Positions 34,022 to 42,411 of a DNA stretch of 64,000 nt are shown here, one piece after another. Where the stretch lies: positions 1 to 64,000 of the forward strand of contig JAGWPU010000077.1 in assembly GCA_028870355.1 (NCBI GenBank). Reading direction: 5' to 3'. The notes under the pieces were generated by a model. The model was not told where the DNA came from and made no database searches. It was given only the letters and a program-made list of their open reading frames with translations. The translations under genes and the position numbers were made by a program. The number at the start of each line of letters is the position of its first letter. The stretch's first letter is position 1. The DNA is from Gammaproteobacteria bacterium (lineage in GTDB: Bacteria; Pseudomonadota; Gammaproteobacteria; Steroidobacterales; Steroidobacteraceae).

Positions 34022-35538
34022 CCGCCGAGGAAGATCCGATAGGCCGGGTTCTCGGTCTCCTCGGCATACGCGTAGTGCAGCTCGGTGAGGTGGGCGACGA
34101 ACTCCTCGCGTGTCGCCGGTGGCACCTGGATGCCGGCGAGCACGCGACCGTAGTCCGAGCCGTGATTGCGGTAGTGGAACAGCGTGATGTTCCACTCGCT
34201 GCCGATCGCTCGCAGGAATTTCAGCAGCGCGCCCGGGTGTTCGGGGAACTCGAAGCGGAACAGCCGCTCGTGCTCGAGCCCGTGCGCCTGGCCACCGACC
34301 ATGTGGCGCACGTGGAGCTTGGCCATCTCGTCGTCCGTCATGTCCCGAACCGGGTAGCCGGCGGCGGCGATCGCCTCGCGCGTCGCCTCGCGTTCGGCCT
34401 TGCCCCGCGTCGTCGCCAGACCGACGAACAGCTGCGCGGCGTGCGGGTCCCCGTACCGATAATTGAACTCCGTCACGTTGCGCCGGCCGAGCGTCTCGCA
34501 GAAATGCAGGAACGAGCCCTGGGTCTCCGGAATCTCGACCGCGAACAGGGCCTCGCGCTGCGCGCCGATGTCCGCGCGTTCCGCGACGTAACGCAGGCGA
34601 TCGAAATTCATGTTCGCGCCACCGTTGATCGCGATCAGATGGCGATCCACGCAGTTCTCGCGGGCGACGTAGCGCTTGATTCCGGCGACCGCGAGCGCGC
34701 CCGACGGCTCGGCAATCGATCGGGTGTCCTCGAAGATGTCCTGGATCGCCGCGCAGATCTGGTCGGTCGATACCAGCACGACCTCGTCGACGTACTGCTG
34801 CGCGAGTCGGAACGTCTCCTCGCCGACCCGGCGCACGGCGACGCCGTCGGCGAAGATGCCGACCCGGTCCATCGCGATCCGCCGGCCCGCGCGCAGCGAG
34901 TCGTGCATGCCGGGCGAGTCCTCCGGCTGCACCCCGATGATCCGGATCCGCGGATACAGCGCCTTCACGTAGGCGGCGACGCCTGCGATCAGGCCACCCC
35001 CGCCGATCGGCACGAAGATCGCGTCGATCGCGTCGCCGTGCCGCTGCCGGAGGATTTCCATCGCGATCGTGCCCTGACCGGCGATCACGTCCGGATCGTC
35101 GAACGGATGCACGAACACGAGGCTGCGCTCCCTTGCGAGTTCCACCGCGTGATCGTACGCGTGATCGTAGTCCTCGCCGCGCAGCACGATCTCGCCACCG
35201 AGATCGGCAACCGCCTGGACCTTGATCTGCGGCGTCGTGACCGGCATCACGATCACGGCCTTGATCCCGCGGGTGCGCGCGCCGAGCGCGACGCCCTGGG
35301 CGTGGTTGCCGGCGGATGCGCAGATCACGCCGCGCGCCGCGGCGGTCGAGGACAATTGCGCGATCTTGTTGTAGGCACCGCGGATCTTGAACGAAAACAC
35401 CGGCTGCAGGTCCTCGCGCTTGAGGAACACGTGGTTGTGCAGCCGACGGGACAGGCGCGGTGCGGCGTCGAGCGGCGATTCGATCGCCACGTCGTAGACC
35501 TTCGCCTTCAGGATTTTCTCGACGTAATTTTCTTGCAT
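34018..35538 (-). CDS. ilvA: Threonine ammonia-lyase, biosynthetic
   Basis: 506 residues, close to E. coli IlvA (514). A PLP-dependent fold II catalytic domain (about 1-330) has the cofactor lysine K51 in SFKIRGAYNKI, ICASAGNHAQGVALGA, and the glycine-rich loop PIGGGGLIAGVAAY. Two ACT-like regulatory domains follow (EALFAVEIPETQGSFLHFCETLG and RLFRFEFPEHPGALLKFLRAIG), which confer isoleucine inhibition. It makes 2-oxobutanoate, the first committed step to isoleucine, feeding acetolactate synthase encoded at 42412-44809. It is divergent from the ScsB-like gene. Confidence 0.97.
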   Translation of the reverse strand: MQENYVEKILKAKVYDVAIESPLDAAPRLSRRLHNHVFLKREDLQPVFSFKIRGAYNKIAQLSSTAAARGVICASAGNHAQGVALGARTRGIKAVIVMPVTTPQIKVQAVADLGGEIVLRGEDYDHAYDHAVELARERSLVFVHPFDDPDVIAGQGTIAMEILRQRHGDAIDAIFVPIGGGGLIAGVAAYVKALYPRIRIIGVQPEDSPGMHDSLRAGRRIAMDRVGIFADGVAVRRVGEETFRLAQQYVDEVVLVSTDQICAAIQDIFEDTRSIAEPSGALAVAGIKRYVARENCVDRHLIAINGGANMNFDRLRYVAERADIGAQREALFAVEIPETQGSFLHFCETLGRRNVTEFNYRYGDPHAAQLFVGLATTRGKAEREATREAIAAAGYPVRDMTDDEMAKLHVRHMVGGQAHGLEHERLFRFEFPEHPGALLKFLRAIGSEWNITLFHYRNHGSDYGRVLAGIQVPPATREEFVAHLTELHYAYAEETENPAYRIFLGG

Positions 35539-35624
35539 GACTGTTTCGCGTTCGGGTGAGCGGCTACATTAGCCGATGCGCGGCCGCAGGTGTATCGTTG
35601 GGCCGTTTCCGAGCCGGTGAAATC

Positions 35625-37781
35625 ATGCCCAAGTCCATCGTCCTGCTGCTCGCGCTGCTCCTCGGCGGCGCCACCGCACCCGCACTCGCGCTCTCCGGAA
35701 ACGACGTCGGTGCGCCGAACGTCCGGGCGCATCTGGAGAGCGCGGTACGCAGCATCGGTCCCGGCCAGTCGTTCCGGGTCGCGCTGGTGCTCGATCTCGC
35801 CGCGGGCTGGCACACGTACTGGCGCAATCCGGGCGACTCGGGCCGCGCGACCACGATCGCATGGACTTTGCCGGCGGGATTCCGGGCGGGGCGGATCGAG
35901 TGGCCGGCACCGCAGCGATTCGTGCTCGCCCCGCTGGTGAACTTCGGGTACGCGAAGACCGCGGTGTATCTCGTCCGGATCCATGCGCCGGCGACCCTGC
36001 GGCCGCCCGCACCGGTCACGCTGCACGCCGATGCGAGCTGGCTCGTGTGCTCGGACGTGTGCATTCCGCAGAGCGCGAAGCTCGCGCTCACCCTGCCGAC
36101 CCAGCCGACGGCGGGTGCGGCGGATCCGGCCGCCGCGGCGCTGTTCGCGCACGCGGTCGACGGATTGCCGCGGCCGGCGACCGGATCCATCGAGGCGGCG
36201 ATGCGCGACGGACGCATCGTGATCCGGCTCGGCGCCGACCTTCGACCGAGCCTCGCCGCCGCGCGCTCGCTGCAATTCGTGCCCTACGAGGACGGCATGA
36301 TCGAGTACGCGGCGCCCCAGCAGATCCGACGCGACGCGGGGGCGATCGAGATTTCGATGAAGCCGGGCTACCAGCCACACTCCGGCCGCTTGCGCGGTCT
36401 CGTGATCGCGACGGAACCCGGCGGCGCGGCACCGTCCACCGTCGCGCTCTCGATCGCGCCGTCGCTCACCGTCACGAGCGTCGCGGCACGCAGCCCCGCG
36501 GCACCGGCCGCGGCGCTCGAGCCCGCAACACCGCGACGCTCGGGCGCGCACGCGCTGTGGCCCCTCGCGGGCCTTGCGTTGCTCGGGGGTCTGATCCTCA
36601 ATCTGATGCCCTGCGTGCTGCCGGTACTGTCCATCAAGGCGGTGAGCCTGGTCGAACAGGCGGCGCGGCACCCGCGCGACGTGCGCCGCAAGGGTCTCGC
36701 GTTCGGCAGCGGCGTGCTCATCTCGATGCTCGCGCTCGCGGGGATGCTGATCGCGCTGCGGACCGGCGGCGCGCGCATCGGCTGGGGTTTTCAGCTCCAG
36801 TCGCCGCGTTTCGTGACCTTGATGAGCTACCTGTTGCTGCTCGTCGGCCTGAACCTGTCGGGCGTCTTCGGATTCGGCGGAGCGTTCGGCGACGTCGGCG
36901 AGAAGCTCACGCGGGACGGCGGAATCCGCGGCGCCTTCTTCACCGGCGTGTTGACGACGCTGGTCGCCTCCCCGTGCACCGCGCCTTTCATGGCGACGGC
37001 AGTCGGTATCGCGCTGACGCAATCGGCGCCGCGGGCGCTCACGATCTTCGCGGCCCTCGGCGCCGGGCTCGCGCTGCCCTTGGTGATCGTTTCGTTCGCC
37101 CCGTGGATGCGCCGCGCCCTTCCCCGGCCGGGTCCGTGGATGGTGACCTTCCGGCAGTTGCTCGCGTTCCCGATGTACGCGTCGGTCGCGTGGCTGCTCT
37201 GGGTGCTGTCACAGCAGACGAGCGCGACCGGCTTCGCGGCGGCACTCGGCGGTGTCGTGCTGATCGGTCTGGCGGCCTGGGGATTGCGCGAGTCGAGGGG
37301 TCGTTTCCCACGGCTCGCGACCGTGGTGGCGGTCGCGTCGCTGATCGCCGCGGTCGCATTGCCGATCGCCTGCCAGTCGACCCGGGCGGTCGCGACCGCG
37401 GACGGAGCGGTTCCCTCGGGCTGGATCCCGTACGATCCGGCGCGCGTCGCACTGCTGCGCGCACAGGCGCGTCCGCTGTTCATCGACTTCACCGCCCGAT
37501 GGTGCCTGACGTGCCTGGTGGACGAGCGCACGGTGCTCGACGATCCGGCGGTCCGCGCGTACCTGCGGGCCCGCGACGTCACGCTGATGCGCGCGGACTG
37601 GACCGACGGAGACCCGCGGATCACCCGCGCGCTGGCGAGATTCGGGCGCGCCGGCGTGCCCCTGTACGTCGTCTATGGGGGAACGCCGGGGTCGCGACAG
37701 GCACGGGTCCTGCCGCAACTCCTGACCGCGCGGATCGTCGAGCGGGCATTCGCGGATCTGCCCGTGCAGCGGTCGCGCTGA
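35625..37781 (+). CDS. DsbD/ScsB-type thiol:disulfide interchange protein
   Basis: 718 residues from ATG 35625. A signal peptide (ALA|LSG) leads into a periplasmic N-terminal domain (~25-310) with the cysteine pair WLVCSDVCIP. An eight-helix membrane domain has the electron-carrying cysteines in NLMPCVLPVLSIK and VASPCTAPFMATA. The C-terminal thioredoxin-like domain carries CLTC (ARWCLTCLVDE) in place of CxxC of DsbD gamma. It passes electrons from cytoplasmic thioredoxin to periplasmic partners such as c-type cytochrome or suppressor-of-copper-sensitivity proteins. The long alpha domain is nearer ScsB than DsbD. It diverges from ilvA. Confidence 0.93.
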   Translation: MPKSIVLLLALLLGGATAPALALSGNDVGAPNVRAHLESAVRSIGPGQSFRVALVLDLAAGWHTYWRNPGDSGRATTIAWTLPAGFRAGRIEWPAPQRFVLAPLVNFGYAKTAVYLVRIHAPATLRPPAPVTLHADASWLVCSDVCIPQSAKLALTLPTQPTAGAADPAAAALFAHAVDGLPRPATGSIEAAMRDGRIVIRLGADLRPSLAAARSLQFVPYEDGMIEYAAPQQIRRDAGAIEISMKPGYQPHSGRLRGLVIATEPGGAAPSTVALSIAPSLTVTSVAARSPAAPAAALEPATPRRSGAHALWPLAGLALLGGLILNLMPCVLPVLSIKAVSLVEQAARHPRDVRRKGLAFGSGVLISMLALAGMLIALRTGGARIGWGFQLQSPRFVTLMSYLLLLVGLNLSGVFGFGGAFGDVGEKLTRDGGIRGAFFTGVLTTLVASPCTAPFMATAVGIALTQSAPRALTIFAALGAGLALPLVIVSFAPWMRRALPRPGPWMVTFRQLLAFPMYASVAWLLWVLSQQTSATGFAAALGGVVLIGLAAWGLRESRGRFPRLATVVAVASLIAAVALPIACQSTRAVATADGAVPSGWIPYDPARVALLRAQARPLFIDFTARWCLTCLVDERTVLDDPAVRAYLRARDVTLMRADWTDGDPRITRALARFGRAGVPLYVVYGGTPGSRQARVLPQLLTARIVERAFADLPVQRSR

Positions 37782-37801
37782 GCGGGGCGGGGGACCACCG
37801 C

Positions 37802-38257
37802 GTGAGTCACGCGCCTGCGACGGCGATTCCGGTGATCGATTTCCGACGCCGCCGTATGGTGCTGCACTGGCATGCACAGGACGGCACCTGGACGCCGAGC
37901 GACGAGCCCATCGCGATCGTGCATGGCATCGCGATGATCCGCGGCACGCCCCCGAACGTCTGTCTGTACGCCCAGGAAGGTCGGCTGCGTCTGCAGATCG
38001 GTCTCGATCAGTACGCCCTCGCCGAGAATTCGCCGCGAATCCGCTGTCTGTCCGACTACGCGTCGCTCGGCCTGCGTCGCAAGTTCGTCGTCGAATCGAG
38101 CACCTCCGGCGTGCTGTACCGACAAGCCTATTGGGCGGGGCGCGGCCCGGATTTCTTTCGCTGGCTGGCGCTCAAGTCGCAAGATCCGGATTGGCGCGCG
38201 TCGGCCGGACGCCGCTGGACCGAGGGCGTGCCGGCCGAGGTGCTGCGCGGAGGCTGA
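37802..38257 (+). CDS. Hypothetical protein downstream of the ScsB-like gene
   Basis: 151 residues from GTG 37802, with a GGGGGA stretch about 8 bases upstream. The protein is soluble, begins MSHAPATAIPVIDFRRRRMVLHW and contains HGIAMIRGTPPNVCLYAQEGRLRLQIG and RKFVVESSTSGVLYRQAYWAG; I do not assign a family. Its last 130 bases overlap the 3' end of rluF on the opposite strand. It is 20 bp behind the ScsB-like gene and probably shares its transcript. Confidence 0.65.
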   Translation: MSHAPATAIPVIDFRRRRMVLHWHAQDGTWTPSDEPIAIVHGIAMIRGTPPNVCLYAQEGRLRLQIGLDQYALAENSPRIRCLSDYASLGLRRKFVVESSTSGVLYRQAYWAGRGPDFFRWLALKSQDPDWRASAGRRWTEGVPAEVLRGG

Positions 38258-38961
38258 TCCGGTGGCGGCGCGGCGAAGCGGGCTGGCAGGAGGCCCGCGA
38301 GCTCGCCCGCCGTCAGCGGCCGCCAGGCGCCGGGGCGCAAATCCCCAAGAGGGATGTTGCTGATGCGCACGCGCCGCAGCTGCGTCACGCGGTAGCCGAG
38401 CGCCGAGCACATCCGGCGGATCTGCCGGTTCAAGCCCTGCGTGAGCACGATCCGGAACCGCCGATCGTCGATCCGCTCGGCGCGGCACGGCCGGGTCATC
38501 TGCCCGAGGATCCGCACGCCGCTGCGCATGATCGCGAGCGTCATCGGGGTGATCGCCCGGTCGACCTCGACGACGTATTCCTTCTCGTGTGCGTTCTCCA
38601 CCCGAAGGATCTCGTTCACGATGTCGCCGTCGTTGGTGAGCAGGATCAAGCCTTCGGAGTCCTTGTCGAGGCGCCCGATGGGGAAGATGCGCTCGGCGTG
38701 ACCGACCAGGTCGACGATGTTGCCGGCGACGTCGGATTCGGTCGTCGAGGTGATCCCGACGGGCTTGTTGAGCGCGATGTACACCGCGGGGCGCTTCTCG
38801 CGCAGCGGTACGCCATCGATGCGGACGTCATCGCCCGGCTCGACCGGGGTGCCGAGCGTCGCCGGGCGACCGTTGCAGGTCACGCGACCCGCGGCGATCC
38901 ACCGATCCGCCTCGCGCCGCGAGCACACGCCGCTTTCGCTGATGAATTTATTGATCCGCAT
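38128..38961 (-). CDS. rluF: 23S rRNA pseudouridine synthase RluF
   Basis: 277 residues. N-terminal S4 RNA-binding domain (MRINKFISESGVCSRREADRWIAAGRV), then the pseudouridine synthase core with the catalytic Asp in GRLDKDSEGLILLTNDG, ALNKPVGITSTT, and the closing LTQGLNRQIRRMCSALGYRVTQLRRVRISNI. The family normally ends soon after the LGDLRPGAWRPLT block. Here about 45 further Pro/Arg/Ser-rich residues run into the convergent neighbour. RluF modifies U2604 of 23S rRNA in E. coli; RluB-type specificity cannot be fully excluded. Confidence 0.9.
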   Translation of the reverse strand: MRINKFISESGVCSRREADRWIAAGRVTCNGRPATLGTPVEPGDDVRIDGVPLREKRPAVYIALNKPVGITSTTESDVAGNIVDLVGHAERIFPIGRLDKDSEGLILLTNDGDIVNEILRVENAHEKEYVVEVDRAITPMTLAIMRSGVRILGQMTRPCRAERIDDRRFRIVLTQGLNRQIRRMCSALGYRVTQLRRVRISNIPLGDLRPGAWRPLTAGELAGLLPARFAAPPPDQPPRSTSAGTPSVQRRPADARQSGSCDLSASQRKKSGPRPAQ

Positions 38962-38988
38962 GCGGCAGGTCCGGTGCGCGGGGCGGGC

Positions 38989-39621
38989 TCAAGCGCGATC
39001 GAGGAACGCCGCGACGCGTTCGGCGAGCGATTGGGGCGCCAGCAGGAACGGTCGATCGCGGTACTCCGGTGCGTCGATCCACTCGACGTTTCGGCCGCGA
39101 GACCCCGCATCCGGCGGCGCGCGCATCCCGTCGAGCGCGAGCACCAGAACCGGATGCGTCGTGCGCGCGAGGGGCGCGGCCGCCGGCGGACCGACCGCGA
39201 CGAGTCGACCCACCCGCTCGGGCGCGGCGCGGGCGACGTCGACGGCGGCCGCGACTCCGGTGCCGACCCCGAGCAGATCGATCCGGCGCAGGCGCAGATC
39301 CGCGGCGAGATCGAGGATCGCGGCCGCAACGCTCCCGTCGGTCGCGTCCTCGGGAGGCGGATCGGACTCGCCCGAGCCGGGCAAGTCCGGTGCGTACACC
39401 GAGCGCCGGGTCGCGATCGCGGCGAGGAATTCGCCGAAATCGCGGCTCGATCCGCCGGCATCGTGGAGACAGACGAGCGGCGCCTGCTCGTCGAAACCGC
39501 CGGTCGCCGGAAAGGCGGTGCGCACGTGCAGCTGACCGTAGCGGACGTCGAAGTACGCGCGGCGCGTGCGGATCAGCCCATCGGCGCTTGCCGGAGGCGA
39601 TTTGTCGTGTTTGCGCAACAT
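38989..39621 (-). CDS. Alpha/beta hydrolase-fold protein lacking its catalytic residues
   Basis: 210 residues from ATG 39621. The fold is recognisable: LVCLHDAGGSSRDFGEFLAAI (HG-type oxyanion loop), VYAPDLPGSGESD and RLVAVGPPAAAPL. The nucleophile elbow reads GVGTG at 118-122, so the serine is replaced by Gly120, and no histidine sits near the C-terminus, which ends FLLAPQSLAERVAAFLD. It is also short for the family (usual ~260-300). It is therefore likely non-hydrolytic, with a binding or regulatory role, or decaying. A longer start at 39687 is possible but unsupported. Confidence 0.72.
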   Translation of the reverse strand: MLRKHDKSPPASADGLIRTRRAYFDVRYGQLHVRTAFPATGGFDEQAPLVCLHDAGGSSRDFGEFLAAIATRRSVYAPDLPGSGESDPPPEDATDGSVAAAILDLAADLRLRRIDLLGVGTGVAAAVDVARAAPERVGRLVAVGPPAAAPLARTTHPVLVLALDGMRAPPDAGSRGRNVEWIDAPEYRDRPFLLAPQSLAERVAAFLDRA

Positions 39622-39684
39622 TAATTTTCGCTGGTTATGGCTGTTTGGACTGGCATCGCCAGGCCGCCGCGGTATAGTGTGTTG

Positions 39685-39822
39685 CATCGACGCAATTCAG
39701 GCGTTGCGTGGAGACGGCAGACCGACCTCGTGATTCACCACCCGCGAGCGATCGCGGTTTTCGATAAAGCAAGAAATGGCATGGGGATCTACGAAGCCGG
39801 GCAACGCCCGGCTTCTTTCTTT
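39685..39822 (+). ncRNA. Candidate small structured RNA between the hydrolase and cysB genes
   Basis: A TATAGT -10-like box lies at 39673-39678. A possible -35 TTGGAC is at 39645-39650, but the 22-base spacing is long. From about 39685 to an intrinsic terminator there are three hairpins: ACGCAA/TTGCGT (39690-39709), CCGCGA-GCGA-TCGCGG followed by TTTT (39742-39761), and the terminator stem. No open reading frame with a ribosome site is seen in this strand. Nothing I recognise (6S, tmRNA, RNase P) matches. Confidence 0.5.
39793..39822 (+). terminator. Intrinsic terminator of the candidate small RNA
   Basis: A 10-bp perfect stem GAAGCCGGGC / GCCCGGCTTC with loop AAC is followed by TTTCTTT. The T-run exists only on the + strand, so it does not serve the minus-strand cysB gene. 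Confidence 0.88.
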
Positions 39823-39849
39823 CCGGCATCCGGCGCGAACGAGGCCCGG

Positions 39850-40830
39850 TCATTGCGGGTCCCGGTCAGGAATCGCGAGCGACGCACTCGCGCGATCGAC
39901 CTCGTCCTGGGTCTCGGATCGTTCGGCGTCGCGCACCAGCCGGCGCGTCCAGTGCGGTGCGAGCTGTTCGAGAAAATCGTACATATAGGCGCGCAACAGG
40001 CCGCCGCGGCGAAAACCGATCCAGGTCGTATGGCCCGCGAACAGGTGACGGGCGTCGCGGACGACGAGGTCCGCATCGCCCACCGGATCGATCGCGACCC
40101 CCGCGACGATGCCCACGCCGAGCCCGATCCGCACGTAGGTCTTGATCACGTCGGCATCCTGCGCCGTGAGCGCGACGTCGGGCGTCAGGCCCGCGGCCTC
40201 GAACAGCGCGGGCAGGGACGAACGGCCCGAGAAGCTGAAGACGTAGGTCACGATCGGGTGGTCGGCGAGGCGACGCAGGGTGAGTTTGCCGACCGCGAGC
40301 GGGTGGCGCTTCGGCACGACGACCACCCGGTGCCAGCGGTAGACCGGTAGCCGCACGAGGGGCCCGAACAGCTCCTCCGCGCCGGTCGCGATCGCGAAGT
40401 CGACCCGGTCTCGGGCGACCAGCTCGGCGATCTGCTCGGAGGTGCCCTGGTGCAGATGAAGCCGCACTTTCGGGTAGCGCTCGCGGAAGGCCCGGATCAC
40501 CGGCGGCAACACGTAACGCGCCTGAGTGTGCGTGGTCGCGATCGCGAGGCTCCCGCAATCGGCCTGCCGCAGATCCTGTGACGCGCCACGGATGTTCTGC
40601 ATCTCGCGCAGGATCCTGGCGGCATGCGTGATGATCCGTTCGCCCGCGGCGGTCACTCGCGTCAGCGCGCGACCGTCGCGTTCGAAGAGCCGCAGTCCGA
40701 GCTCTGCCTCCAGCATCTTCAGCTGTCGGCTCACGCCCGGCTGTGACGTGTGCAGCTGGCGCGCCGCCGCCGTGATGTTCAGCCCGGCGTCGTGGACCGC
40801 GACGAGATACCGCAGCTGTTGCAGCTTCAT
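39850..40830 (-). CDS. cysB: CysB-type LysR transcription regulator
   Basis: 326 residues. N-terminal helix-turn-helix (residues ~18-40, ITAAARQLHTSQPGVSRQLKMLE), then the effector domain. The block GSLAIATTHTQARYVLPPVI and the LHQGTSEQIAELV and FSFSGRSSLPALFEAAGL segments are diagnostic of CysB/Cbl. Such proteins activate sulfate assimilation genes in response to N-acetylserine, and Cbl-type paralogues act on organosulfur genes. No cys genes lie beside it here. It lies 37 bp downstream of the SDR gene on the same strand. Confidence 0.92.
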   Translation of the reverse strand: MKLQQLRYLVAVHDAGLNITAAARQLHTSQPGVSRQLKMLEAELGLRLFERDGRALTRVTAAGERIITHAARILREMQNIRGASQDLRQADCGSLAIATTHTQARYVLPPVIRAFRERYPKVRLHLHQGTSEQIAELVARDRVDFAIATGAEELFGPLVRLPVYRWHRVVVVPKRHPLAVGKLTLRRLADHPIVTYVFSFSGRSSLPALFEAAGLTPDVALTAQDADVIKTYVRIGLGVGIVAGVAIDPVGDADLVVRDARHLFAGHTTWIGFRRGGLLRAYMYDFLEQLAPHWTRRLVRDAERSETQDEVDRASASLAIPDRDPQ

Positions 40831-40867
40831 CGCACCGCCTCCGGACCGCGCGGACGCCCCGCGAGCC

Positions 40868-41557
40868 TCACCAAGGCAATTCGGCGCCCTGAAAGGTCAG
40901 AAATCGACCGGACTGCGCGATCGTCAATCCCGCGATCACCGCACGCAGGCCGGTGACGCTCGTCGCCACGTCGACCTCGGCACGCGAGCCGCCCATGTCG
41001 GTGCGCACCCAGCCCGGATGGATCGGCACCGCGATGATCCGGCGCCCCGCCAGATCGACACTCATCGATTTCATCACGGCGTTGACCGCGGCCTTCGTCG
41101 ATCGATAGTCGTACATCCCGCCGGCCTCGTTGCCGCCGATCGACCCGAGCACGCTGGTCAGGGTCACGATCTTGCGCTGCTCGCTCGCGGTGACGTGGTC
41201 GACGAACGCCTCCGAGACCTTCATCGGTCCGAACACGTTGACCCGGATCGAATTCATCCAGCGCTCGTAGTCCGACTGGCCGAACGGGTTCGCGACCAGA
41301 ACGCCGGCGACGTTGAGCAGCACGTCGATCGGCGTCCCCGCGAGATCCGTCGCGAGCGCGTCGATCGCGGCGTGATCGGTGACGTCGACCGCGTGAACCC
41401 GAACCCGGTCGCCGGACACCCGGCATACCTCGGCGAGTCCGCGGGCGTTCCCGGGATCGCGGGCCAGCGCGTGAACGCGCCAGCCATCGGCGGCGTATTG
41501 GCGGACGAACTCGGCACCGATGCCCCGCGAGGCGCCGGTGAGCAGAACCGTGGACAT
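40868..41557 (-). CDS. Short-chain dehydrogenase/reductase
   Basis: 229 residues. NAD(P)-binding motif TGASRGIG at the N-terminus, VDVTD and LLNVAGV for cofactor and structural roles, catalytic Ser in TLTSVLGSIGG and the YxxxK pair within YDYRSTKAA. The substrate loop HPGWVRTDMGG is like that of carbonyl reductases of the sniffer/CsgA group. It is a small oxidoreductase of unknown substrate, upstream of cysB on the same strand. Confidence 0.9.
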   Translation of the reverse strand: MSTVLLTGASRGIGAEFVRQYAADGWRVHALARDPGNARGLAEVCRVSGDRVRVHAVDVTDHAAIDALATDLAGTPIDVLLNVAGVLVANPFGQSDYERWMNSIRVNVFGPMKVSEAFVDHVTASEQRKIVTLTSVLGSIGGNEAGGMYDYRSTKAAVNAVMKSMSVDLAGRRIIAVPIHPGWVRTDMGGSRAEVDVATSVTGLRAVIAGLTIAQSGRFLTFQGAELPW

Positions 41558-41588
41558 CGTCAGGCTCCCTCGTCGCGGGCAAAAAAAA

Positions 41589-41610
41589 CCCCGGACGAAC
41601 CGGGGATTTT
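41589..41610. terminator. Hairpin terminator-like element upstream of the SDR gene
   Basis: CCCCGG-ACGAA-CCGGGG followed by ATTTT on the + strand and by an A-run (41581-41588) that reads as a U-run on the minus strand. It works in either direction in principle. It lies 32 bp upstream of the minus-strand SDR start, so it could be a leader attenuator or an insulator rather than the end of a known gene. Confidence 0.7.
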
Positions 41611-41751
41611 AGTGGAACAGGTGCCGGATCCATAACGGCACGTCCAGTCACGGCGGATGCGCACCACGAAAACGTGATCGACGCTCGGCCTTTCTTGGCG
41701 CACGTCGTCTGTTGCACAGAATCGACGTCATGAAAGCGATTCACGCTCGGC

Positions 41752-41862
41752 TGTGGATAACCCTACCACGTCATATGAATAAGTCCAATGTTTTTCGTGA
41801 TTTATTACACAATCTTGATTATTTTTTGCATAACAGCAAATCTGTCTCTATTTGGAAACAAC
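41752..41862. other. AT-rich island with a perfect DnaA-box sequence
   Basis: The gene-free stretch 41558-41966 is unusual for this genome. Bases ~41757-41862 are strongly AT-rich (for example a T-run in gattattttttgcat). The island begins with TGTGGATAA (41752-41760), the exact complement of the DnaA box TTATCCACA. A one-mismatch relative, TGTTGCACA, is at 41710-41718. Apart from the terminator-like hairpin I see no gene here. Confidence 0.6.
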
Positions 41863-41966
41863 CGGCGGTCCGGCGGATCGATCCCGCGCCACCAACGCAA
41901 TGCGGTAATCTGGCTCGCCGGATTCGCGCAGGCGCGCGATCGGACCGATCGGAGGAACGCAACCGA

Positions 41967-42386
41967 ATGAAATACCTGCACACGATGGTACGGGTCGGCG
42001 ACGTCGAGCAGTCGCTGCGCTTCTATCGCGACGCGCTCGGACTCGAACTGCTCTCTCGCAAGGACTACCCGCAGGGCCGGTATACGCTGCTGTTCCTCGC
42101 CGCGCCGGGCGACTCGAGCGCGCAGGTCGAGCTCACCCACAACTGGGACCCCGAGACCTATGCCGGCGGACGCAATTTCGGTCACCTCGCCTACGAGGTC
42201 GACGACATCTACGCCACCTGCCGACGCTTGATGGACCACGGCGTCACGATCAACCGGCCGCCACGCGACGGGCGCATGGCGTTCGTGCGATCCCCGGACG
42301 GCATTTCGATCGAGCTGTTGCAAAAGGGCGCAGCGCTCGCCCCGGCGGAACCGTGGGCCTCGATGAGCAACAGCGGCACCTGGTGA
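41967..42386 (+). CDS. gloA: Lactoylglutathione lyase (glyoxalase I)
   Basis: 139 residues from ATG 41967, with GGAGGA at 41951-41956. Two VOC modules: the opening YLHTMVRVGDVEQSLRFYRDALGLELL carries the first metal-binding His, followed by VELTHNWDPETYAGGRNFGHLAYEVDDI, and the last metal-binding Glu in SPDGISIELLQKG. It isomerises the methylglyoxal-glutathione hemithioacetal to lactoylglutathione, typically with nickel in this bacterial group. Glutathione synthesis begins with gshA at 54689. Confidence 0.94.
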   Translation: MKYLHTMVRVGDVEQSLRFYRDALGLELLSRKDYPQGRYTLLFLAAPGDSSAQVELTHNWDPETYAGGRNFGHLAYEVDDIYATCRRLMDHGVTINRPPRDGRMAFVRSPDGISIELLQKGAALAPAEPWASMSNSGTW

Positions 42387-42411
42387 GCGGGGCGCGCGAG
42401 CGCGCGCCTCG

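Noticed and set aside
41712-41966. Upstream in-frame extension of gloA through the AT-rich island
   Set aside because: The added residues are unlike glyoxalase I, and GGAGGA precedes ATG 41967.
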